Origin: AC-32 sp035518635
Lineage (GTDB): Bacteria > Actinomycetota > Thermoleophilia > Gaiellales > Gaiellaceae
Direction of reading: 5' to 3'
Length of the DNA: 54,824 nt
Assembly: GCA_035518635.1 (NCBI GenBank)
Contig: DATIXI010000024.1
Coordinates: forward strand, 1 to 54,824
Position numbers and translations under genes: made by a program. A model generated the notes under the pieces. The model had not been told where the DNA came from. It searched no databases and saw nothing but the letters and a program-made list of their open reading frames with translations. This document shows, piece after piece, positions 8,104 to 17,204 of the stretch. How positions within the stretch are numbered: the first letter of the stretch is position 1; each line of letters begins with the position of its first letter.

Positions 8104-8868
8104 GTGAGCGCCGTGAGCCCGCCGACGCTGTTTCGACTGGCCGGCCATCCATTGCGCTGGCAGCTGCTGAACGAGCTCGCGCAGAGCGACGGCCGCGTCC
8201 GCGAGCTCTGCAACAGGCTCGGCGAGCCTCAAAGCCTCGTCTCGTACCACCTCGGCCGGCTCCGCGCCGGCGGCCTCGTCTCGACCAGGCGCAGCTCCCG
8301 CGACCGCCGCGACGTCTACTACGGGCTCGACCTGGAGCGCTTCGGCGAGCTGCTCGAGGAGTCGGGCGCCGCGCTGCACCCCGGCCTCGGGCCCGCCCGC
8401 GACCGGCCCAGGGGCCGCTCACGCCCGGCGCGAGTCCTCTTCCTCTGCACCGGCAACAGCGCCCGCTCGCAGATCGCGCAGGCGATCCTGGAGCAGCTAG
8501 GCGGAGAGAGCGTGCAGGCGTTCAGCGCCGGCAGCCACCCGAAGCCTCTGCACCCGAACGCCGTCAGGGCGATGGAGGAGCGCGGCGTGGACATCTCGAG
8601 GCGCAGGAGCACACACCTCGAGGAGTTCGGCCGGCAGCGCTTCGACTACGTGATCAGCCTCTGCGACCGCGTGCGCGAGGTCTGCCCCGAGTTCCCCGGC
8701 AACCCGCAGACGATCCACTGGAGCATCCCGGATCCCGCGGCCCAGCCGGGCGGCGAGCTCGAGACGTATCCGGCCTTCGAGCGAACGGCGGCCGTGCTCG
8801 AGGCGCGCATCCGTTTCCTCGTCCGCCAGATCGAGAGCAAACCGACCCGGGAGGTGACCGGAACGTGA
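8104..8868 (+). CDS. ArsR repressor fused to thioredoxin-type arsenate reductase (ArsC)
   Basis: A 254-residue two-domain protein. Residues 1-85 are an ArsR winged helix (LFRLAGHPLRWQLLNEL, SLVSYHLGRLRAGGLVS). After a basic linker, residues 109-245 form a low-molecular-weight phosphatase fold with the P-loop CTGNSARS. The three cysteines Cys115, Cys187 and Cys194 are spaced 72 and 7 residues apart, exactly the Cys10/Cys82/Cys89 spacing of Staphylococcus aureus ArsC, so a real thioredoxin-coupled arsenate reductase is likely. The regulator half has only Cys36 where classical sensors have ELCVC. GTG 8104 is used; GTG 8113 is an alternative. It leads an operon with a VOC protein and ChrA. Confidence 0.9.
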   Translation: MSAVSPPTLFRLAGHPLRWQLLNELAQSDGRVRELCNRLGEPQSLVSYHLGRLRAGGLVSTRRSSRDRRDVYYGLDLERFGELLEESGAALHPGLGPARDRPRGRSRPARVLFLCTGNSARSQIAQAILEQLGGESVQAFSAGSHPKPLHPNAVRAMEERGVDISRRRSTHLEEFGRQRFDYVISLCDRVREVCPEFPGNPQTIHWSIPDPAAQPGGELETYPAFERTAAVLEARIRFLVRQIESKPTREVTGT

Positions 8869-9242
8869 ACGACGAGACCGTGAACGTCCGCTACATGGTC
8901 GGTGACGTCGACGCCGCGATCAGCTTTTACACGGCGCACTTCGGCTTCACGCTGCTCACCGACCAGTCGCCGGCCTTCGCCGACGTCGCGCGGGGCAACC
9001 TGCGCTTGCTGCTCAGCGGCCCGAAGAGCTCGGCCGCGAGAGCCATGCCCGACGGACGCAGGCCGGAGCCCGGGGGCTGGAATCGCATCCACTTCGTCGT
9101 GGATGACATCGGCGCCGAGGTCGAGCGTCTGCGCGGCGCCGGGCTCACGTTCCGCAACGAGATCATCTCCGGCCCGGGCGGCAAGCAGATCCTCGTCGAC
9201 GACCCGTCCGGCAACCCGATCGAGCTCTTCCAGCCGCGCTGA
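8865..9242 (+). CDS. VOC (glyoxalase/bleomycin-resistance fold) protein
   Basis: A 125-residue single-domain vicinal-oxygen-chelate protein. It begins VNVRYMVGDVDAAISFYTAHFGF, has WNRIHFVVDDIGAEVERLR in the middle and ends KQILVDDPSGNPIELFQ, the usual beta-alpha-beta-beta-beta modules. The end carries the conserved metal-ligand Glu (PIELFQ). Family members include glyoxalases, dioxygenases and antibiotic or arsenical resistance proteins such as the C-As lyase ArsI. The arsenical-thiol cysteine pair of ArsI is not evident, so I do not claim that function. The GTG start overlaps the previous stop (GTGA) and has a strong GGAGGTGA ribosome site 9 nt upstream. Confidence 0.88.
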   Translation: MNDETVNVRYMVGDVDAAISFYTAHFGFTLLTDQSPAFADVARGNLRLLLSGPKSSAARAMPDGRRPEPGGWNRIHFVVDDIGAEVERLRGAGLTFRNEIISGPGGKQILVDDPSGNPIELFQPR

Positions 9243-10387
9243 CCCCGCCACCCGGACTGACGACCGTCGCGCGCGAGTGGGGCCGGATCGGCTGCATCGG
9301 CTTCGGCGGCCCGCCCGCGCACATCGCGCTGCTGCGCGAGCTCTGCGTCGACCGGCGAGGGTGGCTCGAGGCGCAGGAGCTCGAGGACGCGATCGCGGCC
9401 TGCAACCTCCTTCCGGGCCCCGCGTCGACGCAGCTCGCGATCTTCTGCGCCTGGCGCGTCCGCGGCCGCCTCGGAGCGCTCATTGGCGGTGCCGCGTTCA
9501 TCGGCCCAGGGCTGATCCTGATCCTCGCTCTCGCCGCGCTCTTTCTCGCCTCCTCGCCGCCACGCTGGATCGAGGGAGCAGGCGCGGGAGCGGGCGCCGC
9601 AGTCGCGGCCGTCGCCGTCCAGGCGGGATCAGGCCTCCTCTCCGACAGCTGGCGCCGCGCGACCGGTCGCCTCCGCTGGCTCGCCTACCTCGCGGCCGGA
9701 GCGGCGAGCGCCGCGACGGTCGGGCCGTGGCTCGTCCTCGTCCTGCTCGGCTGCGGGCTGGTGGAGCTGGCCGTGCGAAGCCTCGGCCGAGGCAATACGG
9801 CGGCCTCCGTCTACCCGGCGCCGCTGCTCGCCACCGCCGCCGCGGCGAGCGGCGGCCTGCTCGCGTTGACCTGGGTCGCATTCAAGGTCGGCGCCCTCTC
9901 GTACGGCGGCGGCTTCGTGATCATCCCGCTGATGCAGGCCGACGCCGTCGATCACTTCCACTGGATGACGGCGGCGCAGTTCCTGAACGCGGTCGCCCTC
10001 GGGCAGGTCACGCCGGGCCCGGTCGTCCACACCGTCGCGGTGGTCGGCTACGCCGCCGCCGGGGTCGGCGGAGGGCTGCTCGCCGCGCTCGTCGCCTTCG
10101 CCCCCTCGTTCGCGTTCGTCCTCCTGGGCGCCTCCCACTTCGACCGCCTGCGGGCAAATGCCAACGCGAAGGCGTTCCTCGGGGGCGCCGGCCCCGCGGC
10201 GATCGGGGCGATCCTCGGCACCTCGATCCCGCTTGCGCGAGCTCTCTCGGAGTCGTGGCAGTACGGCGTCCTCGCCGGTGCGTTCGCGGTGCTCTTCGCC
10301 CTCCGCTGGGGAGTCGTGCGGACGCTCCTGCTCGCGGGCGGCGTGGGCGTCGTCGTCGCGCTCGCCGGCGGGCCAGTGCCTCACTAG
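9239..10387 (+). CDS. chrA: Chromate transporter ChrA (CTG start inferred)
   Basis: A 382-residue membrane protein with the two homologous CHR halves typical of ChrA, which expels chromate (or a related oxyanion). The first half opens with REWGRIGCIGFGGPPAHIAL and CNLLPGPASTQLAI. The second has VAFKVGALSYGGGFVIIPLM and LGQVTPGPVVHTVAVVGY. No ATG, GTG or TTG lies in frame near the family's N-terminus; the first is at 9761, deep in the protein. CTG 9239 overlaps the VOC stop as CTGA and gives the expected length; CTG 9257 is an alternative. The link to an ArsR-ArsC fusion suggests a joint oxyanion-resistance operon. Confidence 0.88.
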   Translation: MTPPPGLTTVAREWGRIGCIGFGGPPAHIALLRELCVDRRGWLEAQELEDAIAACNLLPGPASTQLAIFCAWRVRGRLGALIGGAAFIGPGLILILALAALFLASSPPRWIEGAGAGAGAAVAAVAVQAGSGLLSDSWRRATGRLRWLAYLAAGAASAATVGPWLVLVLLGCGLVELAVRSLGRGNTAASVYPAPLLATAAAASGGLLALTWVAFKVGALSYGGGFVIIPLMQADAVDHFHWMTAAQFLNAVALGQVTPGPVVHTVAVVGYAAAGVGGGLLAALVAFAPSFAFVLLGASHFDRLRANANAKAFLGGAGPAAIGAILGTSIPLARALSESWQYGVLAGAFAVLFALRWGVVRTLLLAGGVGVVVALAGGPVPH

Positions 10388-10397
10388 GAAGCGAACG

Positions 10398-11639
10398 TCA
10401 GACGATCGCGGCGATCTGTCGGGCCACGCTCCGCCAGCTCCAGAGCTCGACCGCGGCCCTGCGCGCGGCTACGCGGATCGCATCGCGGTCCTCAGGACCG
10501 AGCGCGAGGATCGCGGCGAGCCGATCGCGCAAGGCCTCCGCGTCGCCGTTCGAGAATCGGACGAGCCCTCGCAGTGCGGGCGGATAGCTCTCGCCCAGCC
10601 CATCCGCGACGGACGCGAGGCCGGAGTGATCGGCCACGACGGGTGGACAGCCGGCCGCCGCCGATTCCGCCGCGACCATGCCGAACGCCTCCGGGAAGAT
10701 CGACGGGACCGCCGACACGTCCGCGAGCGCCAGCAGATGGACGAGGTGGCGATGCTCGAGCGGGCCGGTGAAGAGGACGTCCAGCCCCTGGGCCAGCTCC
10801 TCGAGCTCCGAGCGGTAGTCGCCGAAGCCGACGATCACCGCGCGCGCGTCGAGACCACGCAGCGCCTCGAGCAGGACGTGCACGCCCTTGTTGCGGATCA
10901 GCTTCCCGAAGTAGACGACCGTCGCACGGTCCCCGGCGAGGAACGCGGCCAGGCGGTCGGCGTTCCCTTCGTCCGGCAGCCGCTCGTTCGTGTTGCCCGG
11001 GTTCGGCGGGTCCCTGCGCGCCTCGGCCACGAGCGCCTCGAGCGCCTCCTCCCTGGCCTGCGGCTGCCACAGCTCCACGTCGACCCCGGGCGGGATCGTG
11101 TGGACGCGGTCTACGGTGCCGCAGATCTCGGCCAGTACCTCGCGGATGTGCTCGGAGCCGACGATCACCGCCGCCGCGCCCGCGAGCGCCTCGCCGCCCC
11201 AGCGCGACAGCTCCTCGTTCCCCCGCATGGAGTACTCCAGCTCCGAGCCGTGCGCCTTGACCACGTACCGCGAGCCGCTCCCGGCGCCGACCGGGCCGCC
11301 GAGCAGGACGTGGTTCGCGAACACGAGGTCGGCCCGCCCGTGCTCGCGCAGAGCGGCAGCGTTCGCGTCGACCCAGGCGTCGAGCTCCGCGCGCGTGCAG
11401 TCCTGCACCCGCTTGACGGTGTAGCCGGCGTACTCGTCGATCACGAACACGGGCAGGAGCCCGTGCACGTCCGGCCGCACCGTCGTGGCGCCGCCGAGAT
11501 CGAAGCGCGCCGGGTCAGGATCCTGCGAGAAGACCGTCACCTCGTGCCCGTCGCGACTCCACTCCCGCGAGAGCTGGCGGGTGTAGATGTTCGACCCCGT
11601 TCCGGAGAGCAGGTACCCGTGCCAGACGAAGATCCTCAT
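10398..11639 (-). CDS. GT4-family glycosyltransferase
   Basis: A 413-residue GT-B fold glycosyltransferase of family 4. The N-terminal acceptor domain starts MRIFVWHGYLLSGTGSNIYT, the glycine-rich loop that contacts the sugar nucleotide. The donor domain has VVYFGKLIRNKGVHVLLEAL and the E-x7-E signature in PEAFGMVAAESAAAGCPPVV. It probably transfers a sugar from a nucleotide donor to a lipid, metabolite or glycan; neither donor nor acceptor can be named. It lies 12 bp downstream of the MFS transporter gene on the same strand and is likely co-transcribed with it and perhaps the Ada-AlkA gene. Confidence 0.88.
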   Translation of the reverse strand: MRIFVWHGYLLSGTGSNIYTRQLSREWSRDGHEVTVFSQDPDPARFDLGGATTVRPDVHGLLPVFVIDEYAGYTVKRVQDCTRAELDAWVDANAAALREHGRADLVFANHVLLGGPVGAGSGSRYVVKAHGSELEYSMRGNEELSRWGGEALAGAAAVIVGSEHIREVLAEICGTVDRVHTIPPGVDVELWQPQAREEALEALVAEARRDPPNPGNTNERLPDEGNADRLAAFLAGDRATVVYFGKLIRNKGVHVLLEALRGLDARAVIVGFGDYRSELEELAQGLDVLFTGPLEHRHLVHLLALADVSAVPSIFPEAFGMVAAESAAAGCPPVVADHSGLASVADGLGESYPPALRGLVRFSNGDAEALRDRLAAILALGPEDRDAIRVAARRAAVELWSWRSVARQIAAIV

Positions 11640-11651
11640 CTCGGCGCGAGC

Positions 11652-12884
11652 CTAGTGATCCTGGGCGGCAACGGCGGTCGCGGCCTCGCCGTCGTGCTCC
11701 GGGGCGAGCGACGGGTGTGCGAGGCCGACGAGCCCGGGAACGCCGATCGCCGCGGCGATTCCGCCGAGCGCGAGGACGAGCCCGCCGCTTGCGATGACGA
11801 CGCCGCCGATCGCTCCTCCGGCCGGCTCGGCCGCCTGCATCGTCGTGCGGACGAGGCTGAACACGCGCCCGCGCAGCTCGGGCGGGACGATGCGCATCCG
11901 CAGGGTCTGCGCCCAAATCGTGAGCGGCGAGGTGAGCAGGCCGGAGAGGAACAGGAGCACGAGCGTCGCCGCTGCCGCCGGCTCGAGGAGCATCGGCAAG
12001 AACGCGATCCCGACCAGGGCCTGCGCGGCCGCGATCGAGCGCCCGAGCGGCCGGCGCCAGCGAACGGAGCCGACGACGAACGAGCCGACGAGGTCGCCGG
12101 CGAGCAGAGTGCTCGTCAGGGCCGCATAGAGCGTCGCGCCGCCGCCGAGGATCGTCGTCGCGTAGACCGGGAGCACGACGAGCAGCGCGCCGAGCCCGAT
12201 GTTGAAGCTCGCGAACATCAGCGTCGTGACGGTGATCGGGGCGCACGTCCGAACGAACGCGATGCCCTCTCTCAGCCCGTACGACTCCGGCGCGAGACCC
12301 TCCCGCTCGTCGCGTAGGCCGTGCAGGCAGGCCGCGAAGAAGAAGAACGTGGCCGCGTCGAGCGCGAGCACGTCCACGGCGTCGAGCGCGGCGATCAGCC
12401 CACCTGCGAGCAGCGGCGCGACGACGCCGCTGAGGCCGTACGTGAGCGACTCCATCGCGTTGGCCGTGTCGAGCTGGTCCGTGCGGACGAGCGACGGGAT
12501 CAGCGTGGGCACCCCCGCCAGCGGGACCATCTTCAGCAGGCCGTAGCTCGCCGCCACCGTATACAGCGACCAGAGCGGCACCTCGCCGAGCGCCGCGACA
12601 ACCGGCACCGAGGCCATCACGCAGCCGCGGAGAATGCTGTCCACCCTCATCACCCGGACCGCGCCGAAGCGGTCGAGCAGTGGTCCCGTGACGAGGCCCC
12701 CGACGACCACCGGCGCTCCGTACGCGAACACCAGCAGACCCACCCGCGCCGCCGAGTGCGTGCGGTCGTAGACGAGCCAGCTGAGCGCGATCCAGGTCGC
12801 CCCGTCCCCGAGCGCCGAGGCCGTGGAGCCGATCCAGAGCCTCCGGAACGCGGGCCTGCGGAGGAGCTCGCGGTATGGGCTCAC
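11652..12884 (-). CDS. MFS transporter (multidrug-type exporter)
   Basis: A 410-residue major facilitator with about 12 hydrophobic segments. It begins with the common actinobacterial pattern VSPYRELLRRPAFRRLWIGS, has the loop 2-3 motif TGPLLDRFGAVRVMRVDS, and the mid-protein PPELRGRVFSLVRTT typical of MFS_3/EntS-like exporters. The substrate is unknown. Two in-frame GTG codons (12890 and 12884) compete; I use 12884 because VSPYREL is where homologues begin. The gap to the upstream Ada-AlkA stop is 23 bp, so these genes may form one unit ending at the glycosyltransferase. Confidence 0.85.
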   Translation of the reverse strand: MSPYRELLRRPAFRRLWIGSTASALGDGATWIALSWLVYDRTHSAARVGLLVFAYGAPVVVGGLVTGPLLDRFGAVRVMRVDSILRGCVMASVPVVAALGEVPLWSLYTVAASYGLLKMVPLAGVPTLIPSLVRTDQLDTANAMESLTYGLSGVVAPLLAGGLIAALDAVDVLALDAATFFFFAACLHGLRDEREGLAPESYGLREGIAFVRTCAPITVTTLMFASFNIGLGALLVVLPVYATTILGGGATLYAALTSTLLAGDLVGSFVVGSVRWRRPLGRSIAAAQALVGIAFLPMLLEPAAAATLVLLFLSGLLTSPLTIWAQTLRMRIVPPELRGRVFSLVRTTMQAAEPAGGAIGGVVIASGGLVLALGGIAAAIGVPGLVGLAHPSLAPEHDGEAATAVAAQDH

Positions 12885-12907
12885 GCCCACGACTGGCTGG
12901 CTATCGC

Positions 12908-14359
12908 CTACGTCACGACCCACAGATAGTGGGCCGCGTACGCGCGCCACGGGCGCCAGCGCTCCGAGCGCTCCTCGAGCGCGGCCGTTGTGCTCGGCAG
13001 CCCGAGCTTCTCCGCCGAGCGTCGCAGTCCGAGGTCGCCCGCGGGGAACGCATCCGGGTCGCCGAGCACGCGCAGCGAGACGTAGGTCGCCGTCCACGGG
13101 CCGATCCCGCGGATCCCGAGCAGCCGCCGGTGCACCTGGGCGCGGTCGGCGCCGTCGTCGAGCACGAGCTCGCCGCTCGCGAGGAGCCACGCGAGCTCGC
13201 GCAGCGTCTCGCGCCGCGCGCGGGGCATGCCGACGTCCTCGAGGTCGGCCTCGGCCAGCGCCTCCGGCGACGGGAACGCGTGCGTGACCGAGCCGTCCGG
13301 CCGCTCGAGCGGCACGCCGTAGGCGGCCACGAGCCGCGCGGCGGCGGTCCGCGCGGCCGCGACCGAGACCTGCTGCCCGAGCACAGCACGGATCGCGCTC
13401 TCGGCCCCGTCGACCGCGCCAGGCGACCGCAGGCCGGGGTTCGCCGCGACGAGCGGCGAAAGTGCTCGATCGCGCCCGAGCACGTCCGCGTAGGCGTGCG
13501 GGTCGGCGTCGAGGTCGAGCAGCCTCCGGCAGCGGTGCACGGCCGCGGCGAGATCGGCGAGGCCGGCGAGCGCGAACACGGCGCGGACGTGGTCGTCCTG
13601 CGGCTCGAGCGCGACGACGCCGGGCCCGCTCGGCAGGCGCAGCGCGCGCCCGTGGGTGCCGTTGCCCGCCTCCTCGACGCCGTCCACCGCACGGGCCGCG
13701 AGCCAGCGCAGGAGGCCGCGGCCGTCGAAGGGCCGGCGCACGGGCAGGCGAAGCGTGAGCCGGCCGGAGTCGGAGGCAGGTCGCTGCCTGCGAGCGCGCC
13801 GAAGCTCGGACGGCGTCGCCGCGAAGACCTCCCGCATGGTGTCGTTGAACTGCCTGACGCTCGAGAAGCCCGCTGCGAACGCGACTTCCGTAAACGGAAG
13901 CGTCGTCGTCTCGGCGAGCACGCGCGCGGTCTGCGCCCGCTGCGAGCGGGCGAGCGCGAGCGGCGGCGCGCCCACGCTCTCGACGAGCAGCCGGTGCAGG
14001 TGGCGCTCGCTGACGGCGAGCGAGCCGGCGAGCCCGGCAACGCCCACACGGTCGACGGCGCCGTCCGCAATCAGCCGCATCGCGCGCCCGACGAGATCGG
14101 CCCGCGAGTCCCATTCTGGCGAGCCCGGGACGGCGTCGGGGCGGCAGCGCTTGCACGCGCGCAGGCCCGCGAGCTGCGCGGCTGCGGCCGTCCGGTAGAA
14201 CGTGACGTTCTGCGGCTTGGGACAGACAGGCGACGGGCAGCTCGGCCTGCAGTAGATCCCGGTCGTGCGGACACCGGCGATGAACGAGCCGTCGAAGCGC
14301 GCGTCGCGGCTCTCGATCGCCCGGTAGCACTGGTCGAAGTCGAGCTCGAGCGCGCTCAC
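12908..14359 (-). CDS. AdaA-AlkA fusion: methyl-phosphotriester sensor and 3-methyladenine DNA glycosylase
   Basis: A 483-residue alkylation-repair protein. Residues 1-80 are the Ada N-terminal zinc domain, with Cys37, Cys41, Cys69 and Cys72 matching the four zinc-binding cysteines of E. coli Ada; the first accepts methyl from DNA phosphotriesters. Residues 85-190 are an AraC-type DNA-binding domain (SLAVSERHLHRLL, AFAAGFSSVRQFNDTMREVF). Residues 200-483 are AlkA: its N-terminal domain, then the HhH-GPD core with RRLLGIRGIGPWTATYVSLR and catalytic Asp442 in FPAGDLGLRR. The O6-methylguanine transferase domain of full Ada is absent. It may autoactivate on methylation. The GTG start has CATGAT 6 nt before it. 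Confidence 0.93.
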   Translation of the reverse strand: MSALELDFDQCYRAIESRDARFDGSFIAGVRTTGIYCRPSCPSPVCPKPQNVTFYRTAAAAQLAGLRACKRCRPDAVPGSPEWDSRADLVGRAMRLIADGAVDRVGVAGLAGSLAVSERHLHRLLVESVGAPPLALARSQRAQTARVLAETTTLPFTEVAFAAGFSSVRQFNDTMREVFAATPSELRRARRQRPASDSGRLTLRLPVRRPFDGRGLLRWLAARAVDGVEEAGNGTHGRALRLPSGPGVVALEPQDDHVRAVFALAGLADLAAAVHRCRRLLDLDADPHAYADVLGRDRALSPLVAANPGLRSPGAVDGAESAIRAVLGQQVSVAAARTAAARLVAAYGVPLERPDGSVTHAFPSPEALAEADLEDVGMPRARRETLRELAWLLASGELVLDDGADRAQVHRRLLGIRGIGPWTATYVSLRVLGDPDAFPAGDLGLRRSAEKLGLPSTTAALEERSERWRPWRAYAAHYLWVVT

Positions 14360-14365
14360 ACGTCG

Positions 14366-14371
14366 ATCATG
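14366..14371 (-). promoter_or_regulatory. Candidate -10 box for the AdaA-AlkA gene
   Basis: Minus-strand CATGAT lies 6 nt ahead of the GTG start, with no Shine-Dalgarno in between. The spacing fits a leaderless transcript. The match to TATAAT is four of six. Confidence 0.35.
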
Positions 14372-14424
14372 CCCGCCGCCGACGGGCTCGCGCTAGCGGA
14401 AATCGGACAGCTCGGTCCCGAGCC

Positions 14425-15531
14425 CTAGTCGAACTCGATCACGCTGCGGATGCCGTCCTGTGCCTCCATCAGCTCAAACGCGCGGTTGACGTCGTCGAGC
14501 CCGATGCGGTGCGAGACGAACGGGGCGACGTCGATCTCACCGGCGACCGCGCGCTCGACGAACTGCGGCACCTGGTCGCGGCCCTTGCAGCCGCCGAACG
14601 ACGAGCCCGCCACCCGCCGTCCGGTGATCAGGAAGCGCGGGACGACCTCGAGCACCTCGCCCTTCCCCGCGACGCCCGCGACGGTGCAGAGCCCCCAGCC
14701 CATCCGCGCGGACTCGACGGCCTGGCGCATGACGGCGACGTTCCCGGTCGCCTCGAACGTGTAGTCGGCGCCGAAGCCGCCCGTCATCTCGACGATCTGA
14801 TCGACGGCGTCGGGGCCGCCGACGAGCGTGTCGGTCGCGCCCTGACCCTTGGCCAGGTCGAGCCGGCCGGGCGACAGGTCGACGCAGACGATGCGCTCAG
14901 CGCCCTGGAGCCGACAACCGGCCACCGCTCCGAGCCCGACCATCCCCGCGCCGAAGACGACGCATGTCGACCCGGGCTCGACCTTCGCGGTGTTGATCGC
15001 GGCGCCGAGGCCGGTCGAGAGCCCGCACGCGAACAAACACGCGTGCTCCGGGGGAGCCTCTGCGCTCACCTTCGCGAGCGCAATCTCGGGCATGACCGTG
15101 TACTCCGCGAACGTGGACGTCCCCATGAAGTGCCGGATCGGCTCGCCGTTCCGGCCGAGGCGCGTCGTGCCGTCCGGGAGGTAGCCCTGGTTCTGCTGCT
15201 CGCGGATCGCGAGGCAGAGGTTCGTCCGGTCGCTCTTGCAGTGGATGCACTCGCGGCACTGCGGGGAGAACAGCGTGACGACGTGGTCGCCCGCTGCGAG
15301 CGAGGTCACGCCGGGGCCGACCTGCTCGACGATCCCCGCGCCCTCGTGGCCGAGCACGGTCGGCGAGTACCCGGACGGGTCGGCACCCGAAGCCGTGAAC
15401 AGGTCGGTGTGGCAAACCCCGCAGGCGGCGAGGCGGACCAGTGCCTCCCCTGCCTTCGGCTCCGCGAGGTCGACCTCCTGGACGACCAGCGGCTGCCCGA
15501 ACTCCTCGAGGACGGCGGCCCGGATGCGCAC
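14425..15531 (-). CDS. Zinc-dependent alcohol dehydrogenase, class III (hydroxymethyl-thiol/formaldehyde dehydrogenase) type
   Basis: A 368-residue medium-chain dehydrogenase. Catalytic zinc ligands are visible at Cys40 (CGVCHTD) and His62-Glu63 (GHEGAG); structural zinc is bound by Cys92, Cys95, Cys98 and Cys106. The NAD-binding Rossmann motif is VVFGAGMVGLGAVAG. The stretch AIREQQNQGYLPDGTTRL and the HFMGTSTFAEY segment match the class III / AdhC branch, whose members oxidise S-hydroxymethyl thiols or long-chain alcohols with NAD. Actinobacteria use mycothiol rather than glutathione, so the physiological thiol is open. GTG 15531 is preferred; GTG 15549 is in frame. It diverges from the GltD-like gene. 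Confidence 0.88.
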   Translation of the reverse strand: MRIRAAVLEEFGQPLVVQEVDLAEPKAGEALVRLAACGVCHTDLFTASGADPSGYSPTVLGHEGAGIVEQVGPGVTSLAAGDHVVTLFSPQCRECIHCKSDRTNLCLAIREQQNQGYLPDGTTRLGRNGEPIRHFMGTSTFAEYTVMPEIALAKVSAEAPPEHACLFACGLSTGLGAAINTAKVEPGSTCVVFGAGMVGLGAVAGCRLQGAERIVCVDLSPGRLDLAKGQGATDTLVGGPDAVDQIVEMTGGFGADYTFEATGNVAVMRQAVESARMGWGLCTVAGVAGKGEVLEVVPRFLITGRRVAGSSFGGCKGRDQVPQFVERAVAGEIDVAPFVSHRIGLDDVNRAFELMEAQDGIRSVIEFD

Positions 15532-15573
15532 GCGCGAAGCCTCGCACACGGACGACGGCGATCGGGGAAGGAG

Positions 15574-15579
15574 TAGCCT
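15574..15579 (+). promoter_or_regulatory. Candidate -10 box for the GltD-NifJ-DHOD operon
   Basis: TAGCCT is placed 6 nt before the ATG at 15586, the leaderless spacing. AAGGAG also occurs at 15568-15573, but 12 nt from the ATG is long for a ribosome site. Confidence 0.4.
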
Positions 15580-15585
15580 GCAGCC

Positions 15586-17204
15586 ATGGACGTCACGCGG
15601 CTGCCCGACCTGCTTCATGGGCGCTCGCGGTCAGGCCCGGTGCGGGAGCGACGCCCCGTCTACGTCGACCTGCTCCCTCCGTGCAACGCCGGCTGCCCAG
15701 CCGGCGAGAACATCCAGGCCTGGCTCGCCCATGCGCGCGCCGGCGACCACGAGCAGGCCTGGCGCCAGCTCGTGGCGGACAACCCCATGCCCGCGATCCA
15801 CGGGCGGGTCTGCTACCACCCGTGCGAGAGCGTCTGCAACCGGGCCGAGCTCGACAGCGCCGTGTCGATCCACTCCGTCGAACGATTTCTCGGCGACCAG
15901 GCGACCGAGCAGGACTGGCACTTCGACCGACCGGCGGCGCGCAGCGGCAGGCGCGTGCTCGTCATCGGCTGCGGCCCGAGCGGGCTCTCGGCCGCGTACC
16001 ACCTGGCCCGGCTCGGCCACGAGGTGGAGATCCGCGACGCGGGCGAGAAGCCCGGGGGGATGATGCGCTACGGCATCCCCGCGTACCGCCTCCCGCGCGA
16101 CGTGCTCGATGCCGAGCTCGGCCGGATTCAGGAGCTTGGCGTGCGCATGGTCACCGGCCACCGGGTCGAGGACCTCGTGGCGGAGCGGGAGGAGGGCGGG
16201 TTCGACGCGGTGTTCGTCGCGGTCGGCGCGCATCTCTCCAAGCACGTGGACATTCCCGCGCGCGACGCCGGGCCGATCCTCGACGCGCTTTCGTTCCTGC
16301 GCAGCGTCTCGTCAGGAGAGACGCCTGTGATCGGCCGCAGGGTCGCGGTCTACGGGGGCGGCAACACCGCGATGGATGCCGCCCGCACCGCCCGCCGGCT
16401 GGGCGCGGAGGAGACGCTCATCGTCTACCGGCGCACGCGCGAGCAGATGCCGGCCCACCTGGAGGAGGCCGAGGACGCGGAGCGCGAGGGCGTGCGGATC
16501 AACTGGCTGCGCACGATCTCCGCCGTCGAGGGGCCCGAGCTGCAGGTCGAGGTGATGGAGCTCGACGAGAGTGGATTTCCGCAGCCGACCGGCCGGCTCG
16601 AGACGCTCGAGGCCGACACCGTGATCCTCGCGCTCGGCCAGGATGCGGACACGGCATTCCTCCGCGACGTTCCGGGCGTCGAGTTCCAGGAGGACGGCAC
16701 CGTCGTCGTGTCGCCGACGCTCGAGACCGGCTGCCCCGGGGTGTTCGCGGGCGGCGACATGGTCCCGAGCGAGCGCACGGTCACGGTCGGCGTCGGACAC
16801 GGCAAGAAGGCGGCGCGGCACATCGACGCCTGGCTTCGTGACGACTCGCGGGAGAGCGCCCCGAAGCACGACCTCGCGACGTTCGACAAGCTCAACCTCT
16901 GGTACTTCGGCGACAACCCTCGTCGCCGGCAACCCGAGCTCGAGCCGGAGGAGCGCGTTGCGGACTTCACCGAGGTCCTCGGCAGCCTCACCCCCGAGCA
17001 GGCGGTCTACGAGGCCGGCCGCTGCCTCTCGTGCGGCAACTGCTTCGAGTGCGACGGCTGCCTCGGCGCGTGCCCGGAGGACGCCGTGATCAAGCTCGGG
17101 GTCGGCCACCGCTACCGGTTCGACTACGACCGCTGCACCGGGTGCGCTGCCTGCTTCGAGCAGTGCCCCGTGCACGCGATCGAGATGGTCCCGGAGCCGC
17201 GCTG

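Noticed and set aside
9239..9760. chrA as a frameshifted pseudogene lacking its first half
   Set aside because: The frame is open and shows the first CHR domain without interruption up to CTG 9239; only a standard start codon is missing.
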